This document shows, one piece after another, positions 12,475-25,215 of a stretch of 64,000 bases of DNA. The translations under genes and the position numbers were made by a program. Below the pieces are notes generated by a model. That model had not been told where the DNA came from. It ran no database searches and was given only the letters and a program-made list of their open reading frames with translations. This DNA comes from DT-68 sp965263245 (lineage in GTDB: Bacteria > Bacillota_I > Bacilli_A > Mycoplasmatales > Metamycoplasmataceae), in NCBI GenBank assembly GCA_965263245.1, contig CBDHHR010000808.1, positions 1 through 64,000 on the forward strand. The letters run 5' to 3'. Position 1 is the first letter of the stretch. Every line of letters begins with the position of its first letter.

Positions 12475-13403
12475 CAGTTGGTAAGTGACAGTACAGTTGG
12501 TAGGTGAGAGGACAGTTGGTAGGGGAGAGGACAGTTGATAGGGAACAGTACAGTTGGAGGGGAGAGTACAGTTGGTAGGTGAGAGTACAGTTGGTATGGG
12601 AGAGGATAGTTGGTTGGTTGATAATACAGTTGGTAGGGGAGAGTACAGTTGGTAGGTGAGAATACAATTGGTAGGGGAGAATACAGTTGGTAGGTGAGAA
12701 TACAGTTGTATGTGAGAGGACAGTTGGTAGGTGAGACGACAGTTGGTAGGGGAGAGGACAGTTGATAGGGAACAGTACAGTTGGAGGGGAGAGTACAGTT
12801 GGTAGGTGAGAGTACAGTTGGTATGGGAGAGGACAGTTGGTAGGTGAGAGTACAGTTGGTAAGGGAGAGGACAGTTGGTAGGGGAGAGTACAGTTGGTAG
12901 GTGAGAGTACAGTTGGTAGGTGAGTGTACAGTTGGTACGGGAGAGGAAAGTTGGTAGGGGAGAGGATAGTTGGTAGGTGAGAGGACAGTTGGTAGGGGAG
13001 AATACAGTTGATAGGGGAGAGTACATTTCGTAGGTGAGAGTACATTTGGTAGGGAAGAGTACAGTTGGTAGGTGAGAGTACAGTTGGTAGGTGAGAGGAG
13101 AGTTGGTAGGGGAGAGGACAGTTGGTAGGGGAGAGGTCTGTTGGTAGGTGAGTGTACAGTTGGTAGGTGAGGGTACAGTTGGTAGGTGAGAGTACATTTG
13201 GTAGGTGAGATGACAGTTGGTAGGTGAGAGGACAGTTGGTAGGGGAGAGATCTGTTGGTAGTTGAGTGTACAGTTGGTAGGTGAGAGTACAGTTGGTAGG
13301 TGAGAGTACAATTGGTATGTGAGAGGACAGTTGGTAGGTGAGAGTACAGTTGGTATGTAAGAGGACAGTTGGTAGGTGAGACGACAGTTGGTAGGGGAGA
13401 ATA
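12475..13403. repeat. Block B'' of the reference HOR
   Basis: This 929-bp, shorter B-type block has the shared leader, then ttggttggttgataat, then diverges through acaattggtagggg. Near 12720 an internal partial leader (gacgacag followed by gatagggaacag) suggests an older internal deletion joining two blocks. It ends in the shared trailer with gtatgtaagagg. The length is 929 bp in all eight complete copies. Confidence 0.86.
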
Positions 13404-14960
13404 CAGTTGGTAAGTGACAGTACAGTTGGCAGATGAGGGGACAGTTGGTAGGGGAGAGGACAGTTGATAGGGAACAGTACAGTTGGAGGGGAGAGTACAG
13501 TTGGTAGGTGAGAGTACAGTTGGTATAGGAGAGGACAGTTTGTAGGTGAGAGTACAGTTGGTAAGGGAGAGGACAGTTGGTAGGTGATAGTACAGTTGGT
13601 AGGTGAGAGGACAGTTGGTAGGAGAGAGTACAGTTTGTTGGTGAGAGGACAATTGGTAGGTGAGAGGACAATTGGTAGGTGAGAGTACAGTTGGTAGGGG
13701 AGGGTACAGTTGGTAGGTGAGAGTACAATTGGTAGGTGAGAAGGCAGTTGGTAGGGGAGAATACAGATTGTAGGGGAGCGTACATTTGGTAGGGGAGAGT
13801 ACAGTTCGTAGGTAAGAGTACATTTGGTAGGGGAGAGTACAGTTGATAGGTGAGAGTACAGTTGGTAGGGGAGAGAACAGTTCGTAGGTGAGAGTACATT
13901 TGGTAGGGAAGAGTACAGTTGGTAGGTGAGTGTACAGTTGGTAGGTGAGAGTACAGTTGGTAAGTGAGAGGACAGTTGGTAGGTGAGAGGACAGTTGGTA
14001 GGCGAGAGGACACTTGGTAGGGGAGAGTACAGTTGGTAGGTGAGTGTACAGTTGGTAGGTGAGAGTACAGTTGGTAAGTGAGAGTACAGTTGTTAGGTGA
14101 GAGGACAGTTGGTAGGGGATAGTACAGTTGGTAGGGGAGAGTATAGTTGGTAGGGGAGAAGATAGTTGGTAGTTGAGAGGACAGTTCGTAGGGGATAGTA
14201 CAGTTGGTAGGTGAGAGGACAGTTGCTAGATGAGAATACAGTTGGCAGGGGAGAGTACAGTTGGTGTGGGAGAGATCAGTTGGTATGTGAGAGGACAGTT
14301 GGTAGGTGAGAATACAGTTGGTAGGTGAGAGTACTGTTCGTAGGTGAGAGTACATTTGGTAGGGAAGAGTACAGTTGGTAGGTGAGTGTACAGTTGGTAG
14401 GGGAGAGTACAGTTGGTAGGTGAGAGGACAGTTGGTAGGGGAGAGGACAGTTGGTAGGGGAGAGTACAGTTGGTAGGTGAGAGTACAGTTGGTAGGTGAG
14501 TGTACATTTGGTACGGGAGAGGACAGTTGGTAGGGGAGAGGATAGTTGGTAGGTGAGAGGACAGTTGGTAGGTGAGAATACAGTTGATAGGGGAGAGTAC
14601 ATTTCGTAGGTGAGAGTACATTTGGTAGGGAAGAGTACAGTTGGTAGGTGAGAGTACAGTTGGTAGGTGAGAGGACAGTTGGTAGGGGAGATGTCTGTTG
14701 GTAGGTGAGTGTACAGTTGGTAGGTGAGAGTACAGTTGGTAGGTGAGAGTACATTTGGTAGGTGAGATGACAGTTGGTAGGTGAGAGGACAGTTGGTAGG
14801 GGAGAGATCTGTTGGTAGGTGAGTGTACAGTTGGTAGGTGAGAGTACAGTTGGTAGGTGAGAGTACAATTGGTATGTGAGAGGACAGTTGGTAGGTGAGA
14901 GTACAGTTGGTATGTGAGAGGACAGTTGGTAGGTGAGACGACAGTTGGTAGGGGAGAATA
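13404..14960. repeat. Block C of the reference HOR
   Basis: This 1,557-bp block has a shared leader with its own variants (gttggcagatgagggg, gtataggagagg). Its middle contains C-only units such as gttaggtgag, gttgctagatgag and gttggtgtgggag. The last 630 bp are a B-type tail. It is 1557 bp in copies 2-8 and 1481 bp in copy 1, which lacks four units within the tail. Confidence 0.87.
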
Positions 14961-15305
14961 CATTTGGTAAGTGACAGTACAGTTGGTAGGTGAGAGGACA
15001 GTTGGTAGGGGAGAGGACAGTTGATAGGGAACAGTACAGTTGGAGGGGAGAGTACAGTTGGTAGGTCAGAGTACAGTTGGTAGGTGAAAGAACAGTTGGT
15101 ATGTGAGAGTACAGTTGGTAGGTGAGATGACAATTGGTAGGTGAGAGGACAATTGGTAGGTGAAAGAACAATTGGTAGGGAAGAGTACAGTTGGTAGGGG
15201 AGAGGGCAGTTGGTAGGGGAGAGGGCAGTTGGTAGGGGAGAGTACAGTTGGTAGGGGAGAGGACAGTTGGTAGGGGAGAGTATAGTTGGTAGGTGAGAGT
15301 ACAGT

Positions 15306-15545
15306 TGGTGGTAGGTGAGAGGAGGATAGTTTGGTAGGTTGGAGGGGAGGTACAGTTGGTAGGGGAGAGGACAGTTGGTAGGGGAGAGTACAGTTGGTAG
15401 GTGAGTGTACAGTTGGTAGGTGAGAGGACAGTTGGTAGGGGAGAGTACAGTTGGTAGGTGAGAGGACAGTTGGTATGTGAGAGGACAGTTGGTAGGGGAG
15501 AGTACAGGGAGAGTACAGTTTATGTAGGGAGAGATAAGGGGACAG
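15306..15545. repeat. Broken units, block A of copy 3
   Basis: Units lose register here: gttggtggtaggtgag, gaggaggatagtttgg and aggttggagggg near 15306-15350, then gtacagggagagtac and cagtttatgtaggg near 15505-15530. Individual pieces are still recognisable as unit fragments, so this is rearranged array sequence, not an insertion of foreign DNA. Confidence 0.8.
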
Positions 15546-17016
15546 TTGGTAGGTGAGAGGACAGTTGGTAGGGGAGAGTACAGTTGATAGGTGAGAGTAC
15601 AGTTGGTAGGTGAGAGTACAGTTGGTAGGTGAGAGTACATTTGGTAGGGAAGAGTACAGTTGGTAGGTGAGTGTACAGTTGGTAGGGGAGAGTACAGTTG
15701 GTAGGTGAGAGGACAGTTGGTAGGGGAGAGGACAGTTGGTAGGGGAGAGTACAGTTGGTAGGTGAGAGTACAGTTGGTAGGTGAGTGTACAGTTGGTACG
15801 GGAGAGGACAGTTGGTAGGGGAGAGGATAGTTGGTAGGTGAGAGGACAGTTGGTAGGTGAGAATACAGTTGATAGGGGAGAGTACATTTCGTAGGTGAGA
15901 GTACATTTGGTAGGGAAGAGTACAGTTGGTAGGTGAGAGTACAGTTGGTAGGTGAGAGGAGAGTTGGTAGGGGAGAGGACAGTTGGTAGGGGAGATGTCT
16001 GTTGGTAGGTGAGTGTACAGTTGGTAGGTGAGAGTACAGTTGGTAGGTGAGAGTACATTTGGTAGGTGAGATGACAGTTGGTAGGTGAGAGGACAGTTGG
16101 TAGGGGAGAGATCTGTTGGTAGGTGAGTGTACAGTTGGTAGGTGAGAGTACAGTTGGTAGGTGAGAGTACAATTGGTATGTGAGAGGACAGTTGGTAGGT
16201 GAGAGTACAGTTGTATGTGAGAGGACAGTTGGTAGGTGAGACGACAGTTGGTAGGGGAGAATACAGTTGGTAAGTGACAGTACAGTTGGTAGGTGAGAGG
16301 ACAGTTGGTAGGGGAGAGGACAGTTGATAGGGAACAGTACAGTTGGAGGGGAGAGTACAGTTGGTAGGTGAGAGTACAGTTGGTATGGGAGAGGACAGTT
16401 GGTTGGTTGATAATACAGTTGGTAGGGGAGAGTACAGTTGGTAGGTGAGAGGACAGTTGGTAGGTGAGAGTACAGTTTGTTGGTGAGAGGACAATTGGTA
16501 GGTGAGAGGACAATTGGTAGGTGAAGGTACAGTTGGTAGGGGAGGGTACAGTTGGTAGGTGACAGTACAGTTGGTAGGTGAGAAGACAGTTGGTAGGTGA
16601 GAATACAGATGGTAGGGGAGCGTACATTTGGTAGGGGAGAGTACTGTTCGTAGGTAAGAGTACATTTGGTAGGGGAGAGTACAGTTGATAGGTGAGAGTA
16701 CAGTTGGTAGGTGAGAGTACTGTTCGTAGGTGAGAGTACATTTGGTAGGGAAGAGTACAGTTGGTAGGTGAGTGTACAGTTGGTAGGGGAGAGTACAGTT
16801 GGTAGGTGAGAGGACAGTTGGTAGGGGAGAGGACAGTTGGTAGGGGAGAGTACAGTTGGTAGGTGAGAGTACAGTTGGTAGGTGAGTGTACATTTGGTAC
16901 GGGAGAGGACAGTTGGTAGGGGAGAGGATAGTTGGTAGGTGAGAGGACAGTTGGTAGGTGAGAATACAGTTGATAGGGGAGAGTACATTTCGTAGGTGAG
17001 AGTACATTTGGTAGGG

Positions 17017-18370
17017 AAGAGAGAGTACAGTTGGTAGGTGAGAGTACAGTTGGTAGGTGAGAGGAGAGTTGGTAGGGGAGAGGACAGTTGGTAGGTGAGA
17101 GACAGTTGGTAGGGGAGAGATCTGTTGGTAGGTGAGTGTACAGTTGGTAGGTGAGAGTACAGTTGGTAGGTGAGAGTACAGTTGGTAGGTGAGTAGGTGA
17201 GAGTACAGTTGGTAGGTGAGAGGACAGTTGGTAGGGGAGAGTACAGTTGGTAGGTGAGTGTACAGTTGGTAGGTGAGAGTACAGTTGGTAGGTAGTACAG
17301 TTGGTATGTGAGAGGACAGTTGGTAGGTGAGAGAGGTGAGAGGACAGTTGGTAGGTGAGACAATTGGTAGGGAAGAGTACAGTTGGTAGGGGAGAATACA
17401 GTTGGTAGGGGAGTGTACAGTACAGTTGGTAGGTGAGAGGACAGTTGGTAGGAGAGTACAGTTGGTAGAGACAGTTGGTAGGGGAGAGGATAGGGTAGGA
17501 GTGAGTACAGTTGGAGGGGAGAGTACAGTTGGTAGGTGAGAGTACAGTTGGTAGGTGAGAGTACAGTTAGGTGAGTGGTTGTATGGGAGATACAGTTGGT
17601 AGGGGGAGAGTACAGTTGGTATGTTGGTAGTTGTGAGAGGACAGTTGGTAGGTGAGGTACAGTTGGTAGGGGAGAGGATCTTGGTTGGTGAGAGGGTGAG
17701 AGTACAGTTGGTAGGTGAGAGTACAGTTGGTAGGTGAGAGTACAGTTTGAAGGTCAGAGGACAGTTAGTAGAAGAGGACAGTTGAGGTGAGAGTACAGTT
17801 GGTAGGTGAGAGGACAGTTGGTAGGTGAGAAGAGTACAGTTGGTAGGTGAGTGTACAGGGGAGGGGAGAGTACAGTTGGTAGGTGACAGTACAGTTGGTA
17901 GGGGAGAGTACAGTTGGTAGGTAGGTGAGAGTACAGTTGGTAGGTGAGTGTACAGTTGGTACGGGAGAGGACATTTGGTAGGGGAGAGTACAGTTGGTAG
18001 GTGAGAGGACAGTTGGTAGATGAGAATACAGTTGGTAGGGGAGAGTACATTTCGTAGGTGAGAGTACATTTGGTAGGGAAGAGTACAGTTGGTAGGTGAG
18101 AGTACAGTTGGTAGGTGAGAGGACAGTTGGTAGGCGAGAGGACAGTTGGTAGGGGAGATGTCTGTTGGTAGGTGAGTGTACAGTTGGTAGGTGAGAGTAC
18201 AGTTGGTAGGTGAGAGTACATTTGGTACGTGAGATGACAGTTGGTAGGTGAGAGGACAGTTGGTAGAGAGATCTTTGGAGAGTGTACAGTTGGTAGGTGA
18301 GAGTACAGTTGGTAGGTGAGAGTACAGTTGGTAGGGGAGAGTACAGTTGGTAGGTGAGAGTACAGTTGGT
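17017..18370. repeat. Extended scrambled stretch, B/A' of copy 3
   Basis: Over about 1.35 kb many units are shortened, lengthened or fused. Examples are gaagagagagtacag near 17017, ggtgagtaggtgag near 17190, ggtaggtagtacag near 17290, gtgtacagtacag near 17412, gatagggtaggagtg near 17490, gttaggtgagtggttg near 17566, and gatctttggagagtg near 18273. The boundary between B and A' is lost. Regular 19-bp spacing returns at block B' (18402). Confidence 0.82.
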
Positions 18371-21300
18371 ATGGTGAGAGGACAGTTGGTAGGGGAGAAT
18401 ACAGTTGGTAAGTGACAGTACAGTTGGTAGGTGAGAGGACAGTTGGTAGGGGAGAGGACAGTTGATAGGGAACAGTACAGTTGGAGGGGAGAGTACAGTT
18501 GGTAGGTGAGAGTACAGTTGGTATGGGAGAGGACAGTTGGTTGGTTGATAATACAGTTGGTAGGGGAGAGTACAGTTGGTAGGTGAGAGGACAGTTGGTA
18601 GGTGAGAGTACAGTTTGTTGGTGAGAGGACAATTGGTAGGTGAGAGGACAATTGGTAGGTGAAGGTACAGTTGGTAGGGGAGGGTACAGTTGGTAGGTGA
18701 CAGTACAGTTGGTAGGTGAGAAGACAGTTGGTAGGTGAGAATACAGATGGTAGGGGAGCGTACATTTGGTAGGGGAGAGTACTGTTCGTAGGTAAGAGTA
18801 CATTTGGTAGGGGAGAGTACAGTTGATAGGTGAGAGTACAGTTGGTAGGTGAGAGTACTGTTCGTAGGTGAGAGTACATTTGGTAGGGAAGAGTACAGTT
18901 GGTAGGTGAGTGTACAGTTGGTAGGGGAGAGTACAGTTGGTAGGTGAGAGGACAGTTGGTAGGGGAGAGGACAGTTGGTAGGGGAGAGTACAGTTGGTAG
19001 GTGAGAGTACAGTTGGTAGGTGAGTGTACATTTGGTACGGGAGAGGACAGTTGGTAGGGGAGAGGATAGTTGGTAGGTGAGAGGACAGTTGGTAGGGGAG
19101 AATACAGTTGATAGGGGAGAGTACATTTCGTAGGTGAGAGTACATTTGGTAGGGAAGAGTACAGTTGGTAGGTGAGAGTACAGTTGGTAGGTGAGAGGAG
19201 AGTTGGTGGGGGAGAGGACAGTTGGTAGGGGAGATGTCTGTTGGTAGGTGAGTGTACAGTTGGTAGATGAGAGTACAGTTGGTAGGTGAGAGTACATTTG
19301 GTAGGTGAGATGACAGTTGGTAGTGAGAGGACAGTTGGTAGGGGAGAGATCTGTTGGTAGGTGAGTGTACAGTTGGTAGGTGAGAGTACAGTTGGTATGT
19401 GAGAGGACAGTTGGTAGGTGAGAGTACAGTTGGTATGTGAGAGGACAGTTGGTAGGTGAGACGACAGTTGGTAGGAGAGAATACAGTTGGTAAGTGACAG
19501 TACAGTTGGTAGGTGAGAGGACAGTTGGTAGGGGAGAGGACAGTTGATAGGGAACAGTACAGTTGGAGGGGAGAGTACAGTTGGTAGGTGAGAGTACAGT
19601 TGGTATGGGAGAGGATAGTTGGTTGGTTGATAATACAGTTGGTAGGGGAGAGTACAGTTGGTAGGTGAGAATACAATTGGTAGGGGAGAATACAGTTGGT
19701 AGGTGAGAATACAGTTGTATGTGAGAGGACAGTTGGTAGGTGAGACGACAGTTGGTAGGGGAGAGGACAGTTGATAGGGAACAGTACAGTTGGAGGGGAG
19801 AGTACAGTTGGTAGGTGAGAGTACAGTTGGTATGGGAGAGGACAGTTGGTAGGTGAGAGTACAGTTGGTAAGGGAGAGGACAGTTGGTAGGGGAGAGTAC
19901 AGTTGGTAGGTGAGAGTACAGTTGGTAGGTGAGTGTACAGTTGGTACGGGAGAGGAAAGTTGGTAGGGGAGAGGATAGTTGGTAGGTGAGAGGACAGTTG
20001 GTAGGGGAGAATACAGTTGATAGGGGAGAGTACATTTCGTAGGTGAGAGTACATTTGGTAGGGAAGAGTACAGTTGGTAGGTGAGAGTACAGTTGGTAGG
20101 TGAGAGGAGAGTTGGTAGGGGAGAGGACAGTTGGTAGGGGAGAGGTCTGTTGGTAGGTGAGTGTACAGTTGGTAGGTGAGAGTACAGTTGGTAGGTGAGA
20201 GTACATTTGGTAGGTGAGATGACAGTTGGTAGGTGAGAGGACAGTTGGTAGGGGAGAGATCTGTTGGTAGTTGAGTGTACAGTTGGTAGGTGAGAGTACA
20301 GTTGGTAGGTGAGAGTACAATTGGTATGTGAGAGGACAGTTGGTAGGTGAGAGTACAGTTGGTATGTAAGAGGACAGTTGGTAGGTGAGACGACAGTTGG
20401 TAGGGGAGAATACAGTTGGTAAGTGACAGTACAGTTGGCAGATGAGGGGACAGTTGGTAGGGGAGAGGACAGTTGATAGGGAACAGTACAGTTGGAGGGG
20501 AGAGTACAGTTGGTAGGTGAGAGTACAGTTGGTATAGGAGAGGACAGTTTGTAGGTGAGAGTACAGTTGGTAAGGGAGAGGACAGTTGGTAGGTGATAGT
20601 ACAGTTGGTAGGTGAGAGGACAGTTGGTAGGAGAGAGTACAGTTTGTTGGTGAGAGGACAATTGGTAGGTGAGAGGACAATTGGTAGGTGAGAGTACAGT
20701 TGGTAGGGGAGGGTACAGTTGGTAGGTGAGAGTACAATTGGTAGGTGAGAAGGCAGTTGGTAGGGGAGAATACAGATTGTAGGGGAGCGTACATTTGGTA
20801 GGGGAGAGTACAGTTCGTAGGTAAGAGTACATTTGGTAGGGGAGAGTACAGTTGATAGGTGAGAGTACAGTTGGTAGGGGAGAGAACAGTTCGTAGGTGA
20901 GAGTACATTTGGTAGGGAAGAGTACAGTTGGTAGGTGAGTGTACAGTTGGTAGGTGAGAGTACAGTTGGTAAGTGAGAGGACAGTTGGTAGGTGAGAGGA
21001 CAGTTGGTAGGCGAGAGGACACTTGGTAGGGGAGAGTACAGTTGGTAGGTGAGTGTACAGTTGGTAGGTGAGAGTACAGTTGGTAAGTGAGAGTACAGTT
21101 GTTAGGTGAGAGGACAGTTGGTAGGGGATAGTACAGTTGGTAGGGGAGAGTATAGTTGGTAGGGGAGAAGATAGTTGGTAGTTGAGAGGACAGTTCGTAG
21201 GGGATAGTACAGTTGGTAGGTGAGAGGACAGTTGCTAGATGAGAATACAGTTGGCAGGGGAGAGTACAGTTGGTGTGGGAGAGATCAGTTGGTATGTGAG

Positions 21301-22564
21301 AGGACAGTTGGTAGGTGAGAATACAGTTGGTAGGTGAGAGTACTGTTCGTAGGTGAGAGTACATTTGGTAGGGAAGAGTACAGTTGGTAGGTGAGTGTAC
21401 AGTTGGTAGGGGAGAGTACAGTTGGTAGGTGAGAGGACAGTTGGTAGGGGAGAGGACAGTTGGTAGGGGAGAGTACAGTTGGTAGGTGAGAGTACAGTTG
21501 GTAGGTGAGTGTACATTTGGTACGGGAGAGGACAGTTGGTAGGGGAGAGGATAGTTGGTAGGTGAGAGGACAGTTGGTAGGTGAGAATACAGTTGATAGG
21601 GGAGAGTACATTTCGTAGGTGAGAGTACATTTGGTAGGGAAGAGTACAGTTGGTAGGTGAGAGTACAGTTGGTAGGTGAGAGGACAGTTGGTAGGGGAGA
21701 TGTCTGTTGGTAGGTGAGTGTACAGTTGGTAGGTGAGAGTACAGTTGGTAGGTGAGAGTACATTTGGTAGGTGAGATGACAGTTGGTAGGTGAGAGGACA
21801 GTTGGTAGGGGAGAGATCTGTTGGTAGGTGAGTGTACAGTTGGTAGGTGAGAGTACAGTTGGTAGGTGAGAGTACAATTGGTATGTGAGAGGACAGTTGG
21901 TAGGTGAGAGTACAGTTGGTATGTGAGAGGACAGTTGGTAGGTGAGACGACAGTTGGTAGGGGAGAATACATTTGGTAAGTGACAGTACAGTTGGTAGGT
22001 GAGAGGACAGTTGGTAGGGGAGAGGACAGTTGATAGGGAACAGTACAGTTGGAGGGGAGAGTACAGTTGGTAGGTCAGAGTACAGTTGGTAGGTGAAAGA
22101 ACAGTTGGTATGTGAGAGTACAGTTGGTAGGTGAGATGACAATTGGTAGGTGAGAGGACAATTGGTAGGTGAAAGAACAATTGGTAGGGAAGAGTACAGT
22201 TGGTAGGGGAGAGGGCAGTTGGTAGGGGAGAGGGCAGTTGGTAGGGGAGAGTACAGTTGGTAGGGGAGAGGACAGTTGGTAGGGGAGAGTACAGTTGGTA
22301 GGTGAGAGTACAGTTGGTAGGGGAGAGTACAGTTGGTAGGGGAGAGGGCAGTTGGTAGGGGAGAGGATAGTTGGTAGGAGTGAGTACAGTTGGTAGGGGA
22401 GAGTACAGTTGGTAGGGGAGAGGACAGTTGGTAGGGGAGAGTACAGTTGGTAGGTGAGTGTACAGTTGGTATGGGAGAGAAAAGTTGGTAGGTGAGAGGA
22501 CAGTTGGTAGGGGAGAGTACAGTTGGTAGGTGAGAGTACAGTTGGTATGTGAGAGGACAGTTGG

Positions 22565-22735
22565 TAGAGAGTACAGTTGATAGGGGAGAGGACAGTTGGT
22601 ATGTGAGAGGACAGTTGGTAGTGGAGAGTACAGTTGATAGGGGAGAGGATACTTGGTAGGTGAGAGGACAGTTGGTAGGGGAGAATACAGTTTGTAGGGG
22701 AGAGTACATTTTGGTAGGGGAGAGTAGAAGAGACG
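22565..22735. repeat. Broken units, block A of copy 4
   Basis: A shortened unit gttggtagagagtac lies near 22565. Near 22705-22732 cattttgg has an extra T and a join gagagtagaagagacg removes the tttgaaggtcag landmark present in intact A blocks. The surrounding units are regular. Confidence 0.8.
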
Positions 22736-23989
22736 ACAGTTGATAGGTGAGAGTACAGTTGGTAGGTGAGAGTACAGTTCGTAGGTGAGAGTACATTTGG
22801 TAGGGAAGAGTACAGTTGGTAGGTGAGTGTACAGTTGGGAGGGGAGAGTACAGTTGGTAGGTGACAGGACAGTTGGTAGGGGAGAGGACAGTTGGTAGGG
22901 GAGAGTACAGTTGGTAGGTGAGAGTACAGTTGGTAGGTGAGTGTACAGTTGGTACGGGAGAGGACATTTGGTAGGGGAGAGGATAGTTGGTAGGTGAGAG
23001 GACAGTTGGTAGGTGAGAATACAGTTGATAGGGGAGAGTACATTTCGTAGGTGAGAGTACATTTGGTAGGGAAGAGTACAGTTGGTAGGTGAGAGTACAG
23101 TTGGTAGGTGAGAGGAGAGTTGGTAGGCGAGAGGACAGTTGGTAGGGGAGATGTCTGTTGGTAGGTGAGTGTACAGTTGGTAGGTGAGAGTACAGTTGGT
23201 AGGTGAGAGTACATTTGGTACGTGAGATGACAGTTGGTAGGTGAGAGGACAGTTGGTAGGGGAGAGATCTTTTGGTAGGTGAGTGTACAGTTGGTAGGTG
23301 AGAGTACAGTTGGTAGGTGAGAGTACAATTGGTATGTGAGAGGACAGTTGGTAGGTGAGAGTACAGTTGGTAGGTGAGAGGACAGTTGGTAGGTGAGACG
23401 ACAGTTGGTAGGGGAGAATACAGTTGGTAAGTGACAGTACAGTTGGTAGGTGAGAGGACAGTTGGTAGGGGAGAGGACAGTTGATAGGGAACAGTACAGT
23501 TGGAGGGGAGAGTACAGTTGGTAGGTGAGAGTACAGTTGGTATGGGAGAGGACAGTTGGTTGGTTGATAATACAGTTGGTAGGGGAGAGTACAGTTGGTA
23601 GGTGAGAGGACAGTTGGTAGGTGAGAGTACAGTTTGTTGGTGAGAGGACAATTGGTAGGTGAGAGGACAATTGGTAGGTGAAGGTACAGTTGGTAGGGGA
23701 GGGTACAGTTGGTAGGTGACAGTACAGTTGGTAGGTGAGAAGACAGTTGGTAGGTGAGAATACAGATGGTAGGGGAGCGTACATTTGGTAGGGGAGAGTA
23801 CTGTTCGTAGGTAAGAGTACATTTGGTAGGGGAGAGTACAGTTGATAGGTGAGAGTACAGTTGGTAGGTGAGAGTACTGTTCGTAGGTGAGAGTACATTT
23901 GGTAGGGAAGAGTACAGTTGGTAGGTGAGTGTACAGTTGGTAGGGGAGAGTACAGTTGGTAGGTGAGAGGACAGTTGGTAGGGGAGAGG

Positions 23990-25215
23990 ACAGTTTGGTA
24001 GTTGGTAGGTGAGAGTACAGTTGGTAGGTGAGTGTACATTTGGTACGGGAGAGGACAGTTGGTAGGGGAGAGGATAGTTGGTAGGTGAGAGGACAGTTGG
24101 TAGGTGAGAATACAGTTGATAGGGGAGAGTACATTTCGTAGGTGAGAGTACATTTGGTAGGGAAGAGTACAGTTGGTAGGTGAGAGTACAGTTGGTAGGT
24201 GAGAGGAGAGTTGGTAGGGGAGAGGACAGTTGGTAGGGGAGATGTCTGTTGGTAGGTGAGTGTACAGTTGGTAGGTGAGAGTACAGTTGGTAGGTGAGAG
24301 TACATTTGGTAGGTGAGATGACAGTTGGTAGGTGAGAGGACAGTTGGTAGGGGAGAGATCTGTTGGTAGGTGAGTGTACAGTTGGTAGGTGAGAGTACAG
24401 TTGGTAGGTGAGAGTACAATTGGTATGTGAGAGGACAGTTGGTAGGTGAGAGTACAGTTGGTATGTGAGAGGACAGTTGGTAGGTTGGTAGAATACAGTT
24501 GGTAAGTGACAGTACAGTTGGTAGGTGAGAGTACAGTTGGTAGGGGAGAGGACAGTTGAACAGTACAGTTGGAGGGGAGGTACAGTTGGTGAGAGTACAG
24601 TTGGTAGGGGAGAGGTACAGTTGGTAGGACAATTGGAGAGAGACAGTTGGTAGGGGAGAGTACAGTTGGTAGGGGAGAGTACAGTTGGTAGGTGAGAGGA
24701 CAGTTGGTAGGGGAGAGTACAGTTGGTAGGTGAGAGGACAGTTGGTAGGGGAGAGTACAGTTGGTAGGGGAGAGGACAGTTGGTAGGGGAGAGGATAGTT
24801 GGTGAGTACAGTTGGTAGGGGAGAGTACAGTTGGTAGGGGAGAGGACAGTTGGTAGGGGAGAGTACAGTTGGTAGTTGGAGAGAGTACAGTTGGTAGGTG
24901 AGAGGACAGTTGGTATGTGAGAGTACAGTTGGTAGGTGAGATAGGGGACAGATACTTGGTAGGTGAGAGGACAGTTGGTAGGGGAGAATACAGGTAGGGG
25001 AGAGTACATTTGGTAGGGGAGAGTACAGTTGTTAGTACGACAGTTGAGGTGAGAGTACAGTTGGTAGGTGAGAGTACAGTTCGTAGGTGAGAGTACATTT
25101 GGTAGGGAAGAGTACAGTTGGTAGGTGAGTGTACAGTTGGTAGGTGAGAGTACAGTTGGTAGGTGAGAGGACAGTTGGTAGGGGAGAGGACAGTTGGTAG
25201 GTTGGAGAGAGTACA
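23990..25215. repeat. Scrambled stretch, B/A' of copy 4
   Basis: Irregular joins occur near 23992 (cagtttggtagttgg), 24482 (gtaggttggtagaatac), 24558 (cagttgaacagtac), 24626 (gtaggacaattggagag), 24803 (gttggtgagtacag), 24873 (gtagttggagagag), 24940 (gagataggggacag) and 25200 (gtaggttggagagag). Between them many units are close to consensus. A' is 176 bp shorter than the reference. Confidence 0.8.

Larger units (their letters stand above)
7443..14960. repeat. HOR copy 2, full-length reference
   Basis: This copy is 7,518 bp long, with no out-of-register units seen, so it serves as the reference. Block lengths are A 1481, B 1083, A' 1386, B' 1082, B'' 929 and C 1557. Copy 5 has the same six block lengths. 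The internal landmark catttggtaagtgac occurs at 7443 and again at 10007, because both A and A' follow a B-type tail. Confidence 0.95.
14961..21969. repeat. HOR copy 3, first half degraded
   Basis: This copy is 7,009 bp, 509 bp shorter than the reference. Block A is 1303 bp (14961-16263). B plus A' together span 16264-18401, or 2138 bp instead of 2469, and the A' start cannot be located because the register is lost. B' (18402), B'' (19484) and C (20413) have exactly the reference lengths 1082, 929 and 1557. The loss is not a whole number of 19-bp units, unlike the 76-bp loss in copy 1. Confidence 0.9.

Noticed and set aside
15306..18370. Insertion of a mobile element in the irregular stretches.
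   Set aside because: All fragments there are pieces of the same 19-bp family. No terminal inverted repeats, target-site duplications, poly-A tail or coding domain are visible.
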